Positions 18,821 through 29,420 are shown, counted from the first letter of the stretch. The stretch is DNA of 64,000 nucleotides from Sphingomonas beigongshangi (GCF_016820445.1 NZ_JADHDT010000001.1:186001-250000), one strand, 5' to 3'. The notes: generated by a model not told the origin, from the sequence alone. Numbers and translations: made by a program.

Positions 18821-18991
18821 GACGGCTCTCCGAAGAAGGGACCCTGCAATTGGAGCTGGGATCGGCGGCCGACGCAAGATAGGTCTGCTGCCCTGCCCGC
18901 AATGGCGGATTGCGGGCCCCGGCGCGATTCGCATCGGCGCGATCGAACCGGAGCCGGCGCGCGACGTTGGTGCGGCAGCAGGAGCACGCGC

Positions 18992-19183
18992 ATGTTCGTC
19001 GATTTCCGGGACCAGCCGCCGCCGCCCCGCTGGGAGCCGAAGCCCGTCCGCAAGACGCCCCAGCTGTCGAAACGGCAGCAGGATACGCTGGCCGCCATCA
19101 TCGGCATCAACATGCTGTTGCTGCTGATCGCGCCGATCGGCGGTGCGACCGTGATCCAGGCGATCGTCGCGCTGTTCCGCTGA
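18992..19183 (+). CDS. Small single-helix membrane protein, unknown
   Basis: A 63-aa protein with a Pro-rich, charged N-terminal third (FRDQPPPPRWEPKPVRK) and one C-terminal membrane helix (about 38-60, IIGINMLLLLIAPIGGATVI). GGAG lies 8 nt before the ATG. I recognise no family, but the codon pattern, ribosome site and clear hydrophobic helix support a real gene. It is divergent from the thioredoxin-like gene and convergent with the next. Confidence 0.7.
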   Translation: MFVDFRDQPPPPRWEPKPVRKTPQLSKRQQDTLAAIIGINMLLLLIAPIGGATVIQAIVALFR

Positions 19184-19193
19184 CGGCGCCACG

Positions 19194-19643
19194 TCACGCG
19201 GCGCGCCTTCGGTCACCGTCCCGATCGTCGTTCGCGGCCGCCCTGCGGGCAGTGCGGCGCGGGGCGCGTGTCGCGCGGTGCATCCCGTGGAAACGCACAC
19301 GCCCGCCCATCGCGCGCGCGCCGCCGCGCCATGCCGACAATGCCACCGCGACGGTGACAACCGCATCGATACACGCCGACACTTCGATCGACGTCATCCA
19401 CACAGCCGCGTCCGGCACCGCATAGAGGAGCAACCGAACGGCCGAACCATCCTCGCAAAGCGTCATGACAGCGACGCCGGCAAGGATCACGACAGCCACG
19501 GCGACATCGCCCCGACGGATCGCCGCCAGCCGCGCGGCGGGTCGGACCACCAACCAATCGCGCAATACCGCGGAAGAGCCGACCCCCGGCCATAGCAGCA
19601 TCGCCGCCCAAGCCATCAGGAACGTCGCCGCGATCACCAGCAT
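19194..19643 (-). CDS. Small membrane protein, unknown
   Basis: A 149-aa protein with about three hydrophobic helices (about 1-20, 46-62 and 90-106) and a strongly basic C-terminal tail from about residue 108. No family is recognised. A weak purine-rich stretch precedes the ATG. It lies 37 bp downstream of the dnaJ stop on the same strand and could be read from the dnaKJ transcript. The basic tail is partly what high-GC shadow frames produce, so confidence is moderate. Confidence 0.55.
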   Translation of the reverse strand: MLVIAATFLMAWAAMLLWPGVGSSAVLRDWLVVRPAARLAAIRRGDVAVAVVILAGVAVMTLCEDGSAVRLLLYAVPDAAVWMTSIEVSACIDAVVTVAVALSAWRGGARAMGGRVRFHGMHRATRAPRRTARRAAANDDRDGDRRRAA

Positions 19644-19680
19644 GTCGCATCCCCCGGAGGGCCCACAGGCCCGATGACGT

Positions 19681-20805
19681 CTATTCCCCCGCGAACACGT
19701 TCCTCAACTTGGCGAAGAAGCCCTGGCTCGCCGGGCATTCGTCGCCCGTCTCGGTCTCTCGGAACAGCTCGAGCAATTCGCGCTGCCGGGTCGATAGCTT
19801 GGTCGGCGTCTCCACCTCGATCTGGATGACCAGGTCGCCCTGCCCCCGCCCCTGCAACACCGGCATGCCCGCGCCGCGCTGGCGCAGCTGCTTGCCCGAC
19901 TGGATGCCGGCCGGGATCTTCACCTCGTGCGTGCGGCCGTCCAGCCCCGGGATCGACAGCGTGCCGCCGAGCGCGGCGGTGGTGAAGCTGATCGGCGCGC
20001 GCGCGAACAGCGTCGTGCCTTCGCGCTCGAAGATCGCGTGCCGCTTGATGTGGAGGAAGATGTACAGGTCGCCGGCGGGCGCGCCGCGCGGCCCCGCCTC
20101 GCCCTCGCCGGTCAGGCGGATGCGCGTGCCCTCGTCGACGCCCGGCGGGACGTTCACCGCCAGCGTCTTGGTCCGCTCGATCCGGCCGTCGCCACGACAG
20201 TCGGCGCACGGATCGGCGATCACCTGGCCCGAGCCCTGGCAGACCGGACAGGCCCGCTCGACGACGAAGAAGCCCTGCTGGGCACGCACCTTACCGTGGC
20301 CGCCGCAATGGCGGCAGGTCGTCGCCTGCGTCCCCGGCTTGGCGCCGGAGCCCTGGCAGGTGTCGCACTGCGCGGAGACGTCGACGGTGATCTCCGTCGC
20401 CTTGCCATGGAACGCCTCCTCGAGGCTGATCTCCATGTCGTAGCGCAGGTCGGCGCCGCGCCGGGGCTGCGCGCGGCCGCCGCCGCGCCCGCCGCCCATG
20501 AACTCGCCGAAGACGCTTTCGAAAATGTCGGAGAAGGCGCCGAAATCCTGCGCCCCGCCACCGCCGCCGCCGCCGTTCTGAAAGGCGGCATGGCCGTAGC
20601 GATCATAGGCCGCGCGCTTCTGCGGGTCCTTCAGGACCTCATAGGCCTCGCTGACCGCCTTGAACTTGGCCTCGGAATCCTTGCACCCGGCATTCTTGTC
20701 CGGGTGGTACTTCATGGCGAGCTTGCGATAGGCGGACTTGAGCGTCGCACCGTCCGCATCGCGCTCGCATTCGAGCAGCTCGTAATAGTCGACCGTGGTG
20801 CTCAT
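19681..20805 (-). CDS. dnaJ: Chaperone protein DnaJ
   Basis: Hsp40 co-chaperone that stimulates the DnaK ATPase and binds unfolded chains; 374 aa. The J domain (1-70) has the HPD triad in YHPDKNAG, a Gly/Phe-rich linker follows ([14 protein letters not shown]) and then four CxxCxGxG zinc repeats ([32 protein letters not shown]) between about 140 and 215. The C-terminal substrate domains include the LRQRGAGMP segment. It lies 115 bp downstream of dnaK in the same operon. Confidence 0.98.
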   Translation of the reverse strand: MSTTVDYYELLECERDADGATLKSAYRKLAMKYHPDKNAGCKDSEAKFKAVSEAYEVLKDPQKRAAYDRYGHAAFQNGGGGGGGAQDFGAFSDIFESVFGEFMGGGRGGGRAQPRRGADLRYDMEISLEEAFHGKATEITVDVSAQCDTCQGSGAKPGTQATTCRHCGGHGKVRAQQGFFVVERACPVCQGSGQVIADPCADCRGDGRIERTKTLAVNVPPGVDEGTRIRLTGEGEAGPRGAPAGDLYIFLHIKRHAIFEREGTTLFARAPISFTTAALGGTLSIPGLDGRTHEVKIPAGIQSGKQLRQRGAGMPVLQGRGQGDLVIQIEVETPTKLSTRQRELLELFRETETGDECPASQGFFAKLRNVFAGE

Positions 20806-20920
20806 GCCCGCCCTCTACGCAAACCTCTCCCGTCCTCGGTGAAAGGTCACAAAAGTCGCAGTGTTTGCGGGTCTTTCGTGACCGATCACCGGAAAACGGG
20901 AGCCGGCCTTCTTACGCCTT

Positions 20921-22828
<1,908 letters not shown>

Positions 22829-22914
22829 ACGTGCTTAACCCTAGCCCCTCACAAACGAAAACACTGGAGGACACGCCCCGTTACGGCAGCGCAATCTCTC
22901 CGTCTCGGCGGGCG

Positions 22915-22942
22915 ATATAGGTGGGGTTCGCCTTGCCGCAAG
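22915..22942 (-). promoter_or_regulatory. Likely RpoH-type heat-shock promoter of dnaKJ
   Basis: Minus strand: CTTGCG - 16 nt - CTATAT, about 85 bp upstream of the dnaK ATG. The CTTG -35 and CTATAT -10 resemble alphaproteobacterial heat-shock sigma-32 promoters. I see no CIRCE operator (TTAGCACTC-N9-GAGTGCTAA) here, so the HrcA repressor encoded nearby probably acts elsewhere. Confidence 0.5.
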
Positions 22943-22988
22943 AACCGCCATTCCATAGAGCGGCAGGAAGGTTCCCGTCCGGAGACAC

Positions 22989-23435
22989 ATGATGGTGCGA
23001 TATCTGCTGCCGCTGGCGATCGCGGCCACGCTGGCGGGTTGCGTCAAGCCCGATCCGCTGACGATGACCGATGCCTGGGTACGGTTGCCGGCGGTACCCG
23101 GACGCCCGGCCGCCGGCTATTTCACGCTCCACGGCGGTACCGTCGCGCAGACGATCGTCGCCGCCAATTCCGACGTCTCGCTGCGCGCGGAGATGCACGA
23201 AAGCACCGGGGGCGGCGGCGGACCGGCCGGGATGACGTCGCTGTCGACGGTAACGCTTCCGGCCAACGCGCCACTGGTGTTCGGGCCGGGCGGCCGGCAC
23301 CTGATGCTATTCGGCGTCAACCCGGCGGTGAAGCCGGGCGACCGCGTGACGCTGAGCGCGACGCTGTCGAACGGCCGGCGCATCGCGGCGCGGGCCGTGG
23401 TCGTCGCCGCCGGGGCGCCGGCGCCGTCCTTCTGA
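22989..23435 (+). CDS. PCu(A)C-type copper chaperone lipoprotein
   Basis: A 148-aa periplasmic protein of the PCu(A)C/DUF461 family, which carries Cu(I) to cytochrome oxidase. It has a lipoprotein signal with the lipobox LAGC (Cys at about residue 18), and then MTDAWVRLPAVPGRPAAGYF, the usual family start. The likely copper ligands are in EMHEST, GMTSL and GGRHLMLFG, the His/Met set of the family. The start ATG 22989 has CCGGAG 6 nt upstream. It is divergent from dnaK, whose promoter region it shares. Confidence 0.88.
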   Translation: MMVRYLLPLAIAATLAGCVKPDPLTMTDAWVRLPAVPGRPAAGYFTLHGGTVAQTIVAANSDVSLRAEMHESTGGGGGPAGMTSLSTVTLPANAPLVFGPGGRHLMLFGVNPAVKPGDRVTLSATLSNGRRIAARAVVVAAGAPAPSF

Positions 23436-23448
23436 CGGTGGCGGACCG

Positions 23449-23907
23449 ATGGCCGTGAGCGCGCGTCCCCTCACCCCCGGCGAGATCGCCCTGGCGCGCG
23501 GCGTCTTCCACGACTCGATCGACTATGCGCAGGTGCGGATCGCGCGGCGCAAATGGGCCTTCTTCCAGCCGCGCGACACGGTGATGGCGCCGAGCGGCTG
23601 CATCCATTTCCATCCGGCCGGCACCGCCTATCGCGACGATTTCGCCGCCGCCGCGCTGACCGATCAGGGTCTGTTCGTGCACGAGATGGTGCATATCTGG
23701 CAGCATCAGCGCGGCATCTTCCTGCCGCTCGTCCGGCACCCCTTCTGCCGGTACGATTATGCGCTGAAGCCCGGCCAGCCGCTGCACCGCTACGGCATCG
23801 AGCAGCAGGGAGAGATCGTGCGGCACGCCTTCCTGCTGCGCCACGGCGCGGTCATTCCCGGCGCCCCGCCCCTGACCCAATATGAGACATTGCTGCCCTT
23901 CCGATAA
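23449..23907 (+). CDS. HEXXH protein, putative metallohydrolase
   Basis: A 152-aa soluble protein with HEMVHIWQHQ (about residues 76-85), a zinc-binding HEXXH motif followed by a further His. No signal peptide or membrane helix is seen. Similar short proteins in sphingomonads are often annotated as vgr-related proteins; I know of no tested function. The chain is about half the length of usual zincin peptidases, so it may be a fragmentary or specialised fold. It begins 13 bp after the copper-chaperone stop and is probably cotranscribed. Confidence 0.75.
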   Translation: MAVSARPLTPGEIALARGVFHDSIDYAQVRIARRKWAFFQPRDTVMAPSGCIHFHPAGTAYRDDFAAAALTDQGLFVHEMVHIWQHQRGIFLPLVRHPFCRYDYALKPGQPLHRYGIEQQGEIVRHAFLLRHGAVIPGAPPLTQYETLLPFR

Positions 23908-23970
23908 ACGATGCGATCCCGATCCGTCCGTTTTGAGACATTTAACGATTTAACCTTAGTCAAAATCGGT

Positions 23971-24714
23971 ATGGCATCACGGTCTCCATCCAGCGTTCCG
24001 CCTGATACTCGCAATCGCCTGTCCGCGATCACCCGCGATCCGGCGATCCCCGCCGCGCTGGCGCAAATCTGGTCGCTCCTCGAGCGCACGCTGCTCGATC
24101 AGTGCAAGGCCTTCTGCCACGATCCGCTGTCGCGCAGGCTCTATCCCCCCGATATGTCGCGCGAGGCGCTCGAGCAGCGCGAACACGCCTATACCCGCGC
24201 CAAGTTTCTCGGGCCGTTCGACGAGGCCCTGGCGCAGGAGATGGAGGCGCGCGGGCGGCGCTATGCCGCCAACGGCGGCGACCCGGACGATTATCTGGAC
24301 GGCCTGATCGAGAACTACCGGGTGCGCGACGCGATGATGCGGCAGGCGCTGGGCGAGCGCGTGGCGGACTATGCGGAACTGAGCAACGCGCTGCATCTGT
24401 TCGGCATGGTCGACATCCGCGCCTTTGCCGCCGGCGCCGCCGCGCATCGCTACGCGCAGGAGAGCGCGCTGCGCGGCAATCTGTCGGCGACCATGGAGGA
24501 GGTGGCGCGGATCGTCACCTCGATCGAGACGATCAGCACCCAGACCAATCTCCTCGCGCTCAACGCCTCGATCGAGGCGGCACGCGCCAACGAACACGGG
24601 CGCGGTTTCGCGGTCGTCGCGCAGGAGGTGAAGCGGCTCGCGCAGGCGACGCGCGAGGCCGCCGCGCAGGCCGGCGTGCTGCTGGCGGCGACGGAGCGCG
24701 ACGCCGCCGCCTGA
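23971..24714 (+). CDS. Soluble protoglobin-like chemoreceptor-type signalling protein
   Basis: A 247-aa cytoplasmic protein without membrane helices. Residues about 25-140 resemble the protoglobin fold of globin-coupled sensors ([18 protein letters not shown], then [15 protein letters not shown]). Residues about 170-235 are a short methyl-accepting (MCP) hairpin with [20 protein letters not shown] and [13 protein letters not shown], the CheA/CheW contact region. At the position of the proximal heme His, the motif reads RGRRY, giving Tyr98. A frame extension to 23911 adds 20 residues; I prefer ATG 23971, next to an AT-rich promoter-like stretch (TTGAGA at 23933). Confidence 0.75.
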   Translation: MASRSPSSVPPDTRNRLSAITRDPAIPAALAQIWSLLERTLLDQCKAFCHDPLSRRLYPPDMSREALEQREHAYTRAKFLGPFDEALAQEMEARGRRYAANGGDPDDYLDGLIENYRVRDAMMRQALGERVADYAELSNALHLFGMVDIRAFAAGAAAHRYAQESALRGNLSATMEEVARIVTSIETISTQTNLLALNASIEAARANEHGRGFAVVAQEVKRLAQATREAAAQAGVLLAATERDAAA

Positions 24715-24718
24715 GGCG

Positions 24719-25957
24719 TCAGAGCGCGTCGAAATCGATCGGCTGGTGACGATCGAGCCAGTTCGGCGCCTCCGGCATCGGATATTTGAGTCCGGTGGCG
24801 CAGTTGAACAGCACGACCTTTTCCTCGGCATCGACCTCGCCGGTCCGCAGCGCCTCGCGATAGGCGGCGAGCGTCGCGCCCCCTTCCGGGCAGAGCAGCA
24901 GGCCGTCCTGCCGCGCGCAATCGTCGACCGCCTTGAGGATCGCCGGATCGCCGACGCCGAGCGCCTTGCCGCCGCTTGCCCGCACCGCGCGCAGGATCAG
25001 GAAATCGCCGACCGCGCGCGGCACGCGGATGCCCGCCGCGACGGTATGCGCATCCTCCCAGCGCTCGGCATGTTCCACACCTTCCTCGAAGGCGCGGACG
25101 ATCGGCGCGCAGCCGCTCGCCTGCACCGCATACATGCGCGGCCGTTCGGAGCCGATCCAGCCGAGCGCCTCCATCTCGTCGAACGCCTTCCACATGCCGA
25201 TCAGGCCGGTGCCGCCGCCGGTGGGGTAGAAGATCGCGTCCGGCAGCGTCCAGCCGAGCTGCGCGGCGAGCTCGAGCCCCATCGTCTTCTTGCCCTCGAT
25301 CCGATAGGGCTCCTTCAGCGTCGACAGGTCGAACCACCGCCCTTCCGCCGCGCCCTTGCCGACGATCGCGCCGCAATCGTCGATCAGGCCGTTGACGCGA
25401 TAGACGCGCGCGCCCTGCAGCGCGATCTCGCGAACGTTCACCTCCGGCGTGTCCTCCGGGCAGAAGACGATCGTCTCGATCCCGACGCGGCTGGCATAGG
25501 CGGCGAGCGCGGCACCGGCATTGCCGTTGGTCGGCATCGCGATGGTGCGCACGCCCAGTTCCTTCGCCATCGCCACCGCCATGACGAGGCCGCGCGCCTT
25601 GAAGCTGCCGGTGGGCAAGCGCCCCTCGTCCTTGACCAGCACGGTGTCGCCGCCGGCGCTGCGCGATAGGGGGATCAGCGGCGTCTCGATCTCGCCCAGG
25701 CTGACGATATTCTCCGTCCTGCGTACCGGCAGCAGCTCGCGCCAGCGCCACAGATCGGTCGGCCGCGCGGCGAGCATCGGCCTGGGCAGGTTCGCGCGCA
25801 CCGCCTCGAGATCGTAGCGGACGAGCAGCGGCCGCCCGACGCGCGACAGGCCGTGCAGCCGGTCCGCCTCGTACCGCTCCCCCGTCATCGAACATTCGAG
25901 GTGCGTGACGAACGTGGGGCGGTCGGTGTTGAGATTAAGGTTACTGCCGAAAGTCAT
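24719..25957 (-). CDS. thrC: Threonine synthase
   Basis: PLP enzyme converting O-phosphohomoserine to threonine; 412 aa. After an N-terminal segment with CSMTGERYEADRLHGLSRVG (a rubredoxin-like position that lacks most of the Cys pairs), the core has the PLP Lys in GSFKARG (about 120), the substrate loop PTNGNAGAALAAYA and the phosphate-binding YPTGGGTGLIGM. It could also act as a related threonine-deaminase-like enzyme, but the length and N-terminal block favour ThrC. It ends 4 bp from the chemoreceptor-like gene, convergently. Confidence 0.88.
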   Translation of the reverse strand: MTFGSNLNLNTDRPTFVTHLECSMTGERYEADRLHGLSRVGRPLLVRYDLEAVRANLPRPMLAARPTDLWRWRELLPVRRTENIVSLGEIETPLIPLSRSAGGDTVLVKDEGRLPTGSFKARGLVMAVAMAKELGVRTIAMPTNGNAGAALAAYASRVGIETIVFCPEDTPEVNVREIALQGARVYRVNGLIDDCGAIVGKGAAEGRWFDLSTLKEPYRIEGKKTMGLELAAQLGWTLPDAIFYPTGGGTGLIGMWKAFDEMEALGWIGSERPRMYAVQASGCAPIVRAFEEGVEHAERWEDAHTVAAGIRVPRAVGDFLILRAVRASGGKALGVGDPAILKAVDDCARQDGLLLCPEGGATLAAYREALRTGEVDAEEKVVLFNCATGLKYPMPEAPNWLDRHQPIDFDAL

Positions 25958-26027
25958 GATGGCGTCCGCTCCATGTTAGGTCCATTTTGGCCATTGATGG
26001 GGCCGGGAGGATCGTTAGACCATCCCC

Positions 26028-26285
26028 ATGCCATTCGAGTTCGATTCCGCAAAGGATGCGATTAATCGACGCAAGCACGGCCTGTCGCTGGCCGAGGTCC
26101 GGCCGTTCGATCGGGAGCCCAAGGTCGTCCGGGATGACCGCTTTGACTATGGTGAAATTCGCTACCGTGCGTTCGGCAGGGTCGACGGCAAGCCGCACTG
26201 CCTAATCTTCACCTTCACCGAAACGGGCGTACGCGTTATAAGTTATCGGCGCGCTCGAGAGAAGGAGCTTCGCCGCTATGAATAA
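26028..26285 (+). CDS. brnT: BrnT-family toxin
   Basis: An 85-aa BrnT ribonuclease-type toxin (RelE-like fold). FEFDSAKDAINRRKHGLSLA is the family start, DDRFDYGEIRYRAFGRVDGK the middle and VRVISYRRAREKELRRYE the end. The conserved Arg and Glu/Lys residues of the BrnT active surface appear to be present. It overlaps brnA by 8 bp, the standard toxin-first order of brnTA operons. The pair sits between thrC and the grpE cluster, divergent from thrC by 70 bp. Confidence 0.92.
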   Translation: MPFEFDSAKDAINRRKHGLSLAEVRPFDREPKVVRDDRFDYGEIRYRAFGRVDGKPHCLIFTFTETGVRVISYRRAREKELRRYE

Positions 26286-26532
26286 GCCACATCCGTCCGC
26301 GCACTTCGATCCCGATGCCGATTTCGACGAAAACCCCGAATGGACGGAGGCGGACTTCGCGCGGGCTCGGCCGGCCCGCGAAGTGCTGCCGCCGCATGTC
26401 GCCGCCATGCTGACCGCCGCCCCCCAGAAGGTGACGCTGCGCCTCGATCGGGATGTGATCGCCAAGTTCCGCGCGACCGGGCCGGGCTGGCATGCGCGGA
26501 TCAACGCGGCGCTCCGCGCGGCGCAGGTCTGA
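26278..26532 (+). CDS. brnA: BrnA-family antitoxin
   Basis: An 84-aa antitoxin. The N-terminal half is acidic and Pro/Asp-rich (toxin neutralisation), with NPEWTEADFARARPAREVLP typical of BrnA. The C-terminal half, KVTLRLDRDVIAKFRATGPGW, is the ribbon-helix-helix DNA-binding part that usually represses its own operon. Its ATG lies inside the last codons of brnT, indicating translational coupling. The 3' end is convergent with the small gene at 26540. Confidence 0.92.
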   Translation: MNKPHPSAHFDPDADFDENPEWTEADFARARPAREVLPPHVAAMLTAAPQKVTLRLDRDVIAKFRATGPGWHARINAALRAAQV

Positions 26533-26539
26533 CGCGGCC

Positions 26540-26749
26540 TTAGTCGTCGAATGCAAGCGCCGCCGCCGCGCCGCCCGACAGGTCGAGCGGGCGGTCGGGG
26601 GTGACCGGGCATGGGTCCGCGCCCGGCAGGCCCCTGCCATCCGGCCCGCCGCGGCGACGCCGCGCGATCTCGCTGGCTAAGCGCAGCCGCGCCGCCGACA
26701 ATCGCAGCTCGACCGGCTTGCCGGTCGGCTTGTCGTGGCGCGGCCTCAT
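26540..26749 (-). CDS. Small basic protein downstream of grpE, unknown
   Basis: A 69-aa, Arg/Gly/Pro-rich protein with no recognised family. The ATG is 6 bp after the grpE stop and has GGAG inside the end of grpE, 9 nt upstream, which supports translation as the last gene of hrcA-grpE. A basic, low-complexity middle (RRRRGGPDGRG) is a warning that it might be a non-coding frame. It ends 7 bp from brnA. Confidence 0.5.
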   Translation of the reverse strand: MRPRHDKPTGKPVELRLSAARLRLASEIARRRRGGPDGRGLPGADPCPVTPDRPLDLSGGAAAALAFDD

Positions 26750-26755
26750 GCTGCG

Positions 26756-27316
26756 TTACTCCGGCTTCTTCGCCACCGCGACCAGCGCGGGGCGGAGCAG
26801 GCGGTCCTTGATCATATAGCCAGCCTGCATCTCCTGCACGATCGTGCCGGGCTCGGCGTCGCTGGGCATTTCCATCATCGCCTGATGCTTGTTGGGGTCG
26901 AGCGTCACGCCCATCGCCTCGACCTTGGTGATGCCGTGGCGGGTGAAGACGCTCTCCAGCTCGCGGCCGGTCGCCTCCAGCCCCGTGACCAGGCCCTTCA
27001 TCTTGTCGTCCGCGCGCAGCTCCGCGGGGATCGCGGCGAGCGCGCGCGACAGATTGTCGGCCACGGACAGGATGTCGCGGGCGAAATTGGTCGCGGCGTA
27101 ATTGCGTGCGTCGGCCGCATCCTTTTCGGCACGGCGACGGACGTTCTGGATGTCCGCCTGCGCGTACAAGGTGTCCTGCTTCGCCGCGGCGAGCTGATCC
27201 TCCAGCTCCGCGATGCGCCGCGCCGCAATATCGTGCTCCGCCACTTCGGGCGCGGCTTCCGCGGTTTCCTGGCGCAGATCCTCCGCCGCGGCGGATTTGG
27301 TCGTCTCGTCGGTCAT
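26756..27316 (-). CDS. grpE: Nucleotide exchange factor GrpE
   Basis: Exchange factor for DnaK; 186 aa. It has a disordered acidic N-terminus (about 1-30), a long coiled-coil helix (about 30-90, IAARRIAELEDQLAAAKQD then AQADIQNVRRRAEKD) and the C-terminal beta domain with the family signature VEAMGVTLDPNKHQAMMEMP and YMIKDRLLRPALVAVAKKP. It follows hrcA by 15 bp in the same operon. DnaK and DnaJ are encoded 3.9 kb downstream on the same strand. Confidence 0.97.
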   Translation of the reverse strand: MTDETTKSAAAEDLRQETAEAAPEVAEHDIAARRIAELEDQLAAAKQDTLYAQADIQNVRRRAEKDAADARNYAATNFARDILSVADNLSRALAAIPAELRADDKMKGLVTGLEATGRELESVFTRHGITKVEAMGVTLDPNKHQAMMEMPSDAEPGTIVQEMQAGYMIKDRLLRPALVAVAKKPE

Positions 27317-27331
27317 TCGTATCCCTGTTCT

Positions 27332-28372
27332 TCAGCCCATGCGTCGGGCCAGCGTTGCCGCCGTGAAATCCACCATGGGCACGACGCGCGCATAGTTCAA
27401 CCGCGTGGGGCCGATCACCCCCACCACGCCGACGACGCGCCCGCCCGGCCCGCGGAACGGTCGCGCGATCACCGACGAGCCCGACAAGGCGAACAGCTTG
27501 TTCTCCGCACCGATGAAGATCCGCGTCGCGTCGCCGGCCCGCGCGCTGTCGAGCAGCGCCGCGATCTCCTGCTTGCCGTCGAGGTCGTCGAGCAGGTCGC
27601 GCACCCGTTCCAGGTCCGCCGCCGCCGCCGCATCGATCAGGCGCCCCTGGCCGCGCACGATCAGCACGGGACGGCGCGCGCCGTCCTCGCTCCATACGAC
27701 GAGCCCCTGTTCGACCAGCGCGCGAGCCGCGCCGTCGAGCATCGCCCGCTCCTCCGCCATCTCGCGCTCGATGCGCGCCCGCGCCTCCGCCAGCGTCAGG
27801 CCGCCGAGCGTCGCGGTCATGTAATTGCCCGCCTCCACCAAAGCGGACGGGCTCATGCCCGCCGGCAAGCGGATGACGCGGTTCTCGACCGAGCCGTCCT
27901 CGCTGACGATCACCGCCATGCCCTGCGTCGGCGACAGGGCGACGAAGCCGATCGAGCGCAGTGCGAGCTCGCGCTTCGGCACCAGCACAAGCCCCGCGCA
28001 GGCGGACAGGCCGGACAGCGCCGCGGTGGTCGCGGCCAGCGCCTCCTCGACCGGGCCACCCGCGCCAGCGCGCGCCTCGATCGCCGCGCGTTCCTCCGCG
28101 CTCGGTTCCAGCGCCTGCATCATGCCGTCGACGAACAGGCGCAGGCCGCGCTCGGTGGGGATGCGCCCCGCGCTGGTATGCGGGCTGGCGAGCAGGCCCA
28201 GCTCCTCCAGCTCCTGCATGACGCCGCGGATCGACGCCGGCGATAGGTTGAGGCCCGACGCCGCGGCGATCGTCTTCGACCCCACCGGCATGCCGTTTTC
28301 GACATAGCCGTCGACCACCGCGCGGAAGATGTCGCGCGCGCGATCGGTCAGTTCGGTGACGGGCGGAGCCAT
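27332..28372 (-). CDS. hrcA: Heat-inducible transcription repressor HrcA
   Basis: Repressor of class I heat-shock genes; 346 aa. It has an N-terminal winged helix (about 1-75: LTDRARDIFRAVVDGYVENG and SPASIRGVMQELEELGLLASPHTSAGRIPT), a GAF-like dimerisation part and an inserted domain, ending GVIGPTRLNYARVVPMVDF. HrcA usually binds CIRCE elements, often before groESL. I see no CIRCE in this window, so the target is probably outside it. It begins 5 bp after the DUF6438 gene stop, so the two may share a promoter. Confidence 0.96.
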   Translation of the reverse strand: MAPPVTELTDRARDIFRAVVDGYVENGMPVGSKTIAAASGLNLSPASIRGVMQELEELGLLASPHTSAGRIPTERGLRLFVDGMMQALEPSAEERAAIEARAGAGGPVEEALAATTAALSGLSACAGLVLVPKRELALRSIGFVALSPTQGMAVIVSEDGSVENRVIRLPAGMSPSALVEAGNYMTATLGGLTLAEARARIEREMAEERAMLDGAARALVEQGLVVWSEDGARRPVLIVRGQGRLIDAAAAADLERVRDLLDDLDGKQEIAALLDSARAGDATRIFIGAENKLFALSGSSVIARPFRGPGGRVVGVVGVIGPTRLNYARVVPMVDFTAATLARRMG

Positions 28373-28377
28373 GCCTC

Positions 28378-28890
28378 CTATTTAGGACGCCGCGTCGTGC
28401 CGATAAAGTCGGCAATCGGCAGCGCTTTCGGCGCGTCCGCCAGCCGCCGGAACAGCGCCGCGTTGCGGTCCATGTCGCAACCGAAATAGGCGTGCAGATG
28501 CGACGGCGGCGCCGCCCCGCCGGTCCAGCGGACGTCGACGGTGATCTGATCGGTGGCGATGGTGCGGCAGGCCGGTTTGCCGCCGAGCAGGCGCTCCGAC
28601 CTCGGCCGGTCACCGCGCAGGCGGTCGCGGAAGGCCGCGAATTGCGCCGGGGCGACGCGGAACCGCTGTGACCCCGTCACCGCGGTGAAGCGGCCGCCCT
28701 CGAAAAGCCCCTCCCCCGTCGACGACACGGTGACGCGATACGACGGGCAGAAGCCGAAACACGGCCCCGTTTCGTAGACGATACGCTCGGGGGCCGGCCG
28801 CGCCGATGCGGCGGTCGCGCCGGTGGTCGCTGCGGCCAAGGCGACCAAAGCGGCGGACGCGGCCGATATTGCCCGAATCACGCTCTTCAT
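28378..28890 (-). CDS. Exported DUF6438-like protein
   Basis: A 170-aa protein with an Ala-rich signal peptide (MKSVIRAISAASAALVALAA) followed by the DUF6438-type block YETGPCFGFCPSYRVTVSS and later Cys in KPACRT and YFGCDMD. Four mature Cys could form two disulfides. The function is unknown. The start ATG 28890 has a GGGG run upstream; an extension to 28932 lacks support. The first about 15 codons and the upstream sequence are repeated twice, in decayed form, at 29191-29260 and 29528-29575 (see the tandem array). Confidence 0.8.
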   Translation of the reverse strand: MKSVIRAISAASAALVALAAATTGATAASARPAPERIVYETGPCFGFCPSYRVTVSSTGEGLFEGGRFTAVTGSQRFRVAPAQFAAFRDRLRGDRPRSERLLGGKPACRTIATDQITVDVRWTGGAAPPSHLHAYFGCDMDRNAALFRRLADAPKALPIADFIGTTRRPK

Positions 28891-28943
28891 CCGTTTTCCC
28901 CTTCCCTGCATGAAGGTCCCCCTCCCGCGCATCCGTTTCCCCG

Positions 28944-29050
28944 TTCGTCATCCCGGCGCACGCCGGGATCCATGGATGCGATATGGTCGCAGTCTCGCAC
29001 GAAACCGGCGTTCCGCAACCATGGGTCCCGGCGTTCGTCGGGATGACGAA
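28944..29050. repeat. Palindromic doublet B1 (CCCGGCG type)
   Basis: Left element: CGTCA then ATCCCGGCG-CA-CGCCGGGAT then CCA. The right element is its inverted relative (GGGTCCCGGCG...CGGGATGACG). The outer ends TTCGTCATCC and GGATGACGAA are exact reverse complements. Repeated at 29281-29390 and 29576-29685. Confidence 0.85.
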
Positions 29051-29088
29051 GGGGTCGGGCGTTAGGGAATGGCAGGTTCGCCCCGTCA

Positions 29089-29189
29089 CCGTCATTCCCG
29101 CGAAGGCGGGAATCCAGACACGATGCCGTCGCGCTACCAGCCGGCACAGTCGAGGTTCTGGATTCCCGCCTTCGCGGAAATGACGAAGG
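29089..29189. repeat. Palindromic doublet C1 (TTCCCGC type)
   Basis: CGTCA-TTCCCGC-GAAG-GCGGGAA-TCCAG faces an inverted copy CTGGATTCCCGCC...AATGACG, with about 45 bp between. The flanks CGTCA and TCCA are the same as in B1 but the stem differs. A second copy lies at 29421-29527. Confidence 0.85.
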
Positions 29190-29280
29190 CGGCCGACGCG
29201 GCCGATACCGCCTAATAATGCTCCTCATCCGTTTCCCCGTTCCGTGCAGGCGGTTCCCCCTTCCGCGCATCCGTTTGCTC

Positions 29281-29390
29281 CTTCGTCATCCCGGCGCACG
29301 CCGGGATCCACGGATGCGATGGGGCCGTAGGATCGCACGCAACCGGCGTTTCGCAACCATGGGTCCCGGCGTGCGCCGGGACGACGAAGG
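29281..29390. repeat. Palindromic doublet B2
   Basis: Second copy of the CCCGGCG-type doublet, in unit 2 of the array. The left hairpin matches B1 (CGTCATCCCGGCGCACGCCG...). The right one reads GGTCCCGGCGTGCGCCGGGA, more symmetrical than in B1. Confidence 0.85.
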
Positions 29391-29420
29391 GGGGCAAATG
29401 GGGCATGGCAGGTTCGCCCC

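Noticed and set aside
22829-22988. CIRCE operator for HrcA near dnaK (and before hrcA)
   Set aside because: No TTAGCACTC-N9-GAGTGCTAA or close variant is found in either gap; GTTAAGCACG near the dnaK start is only a partial half site.
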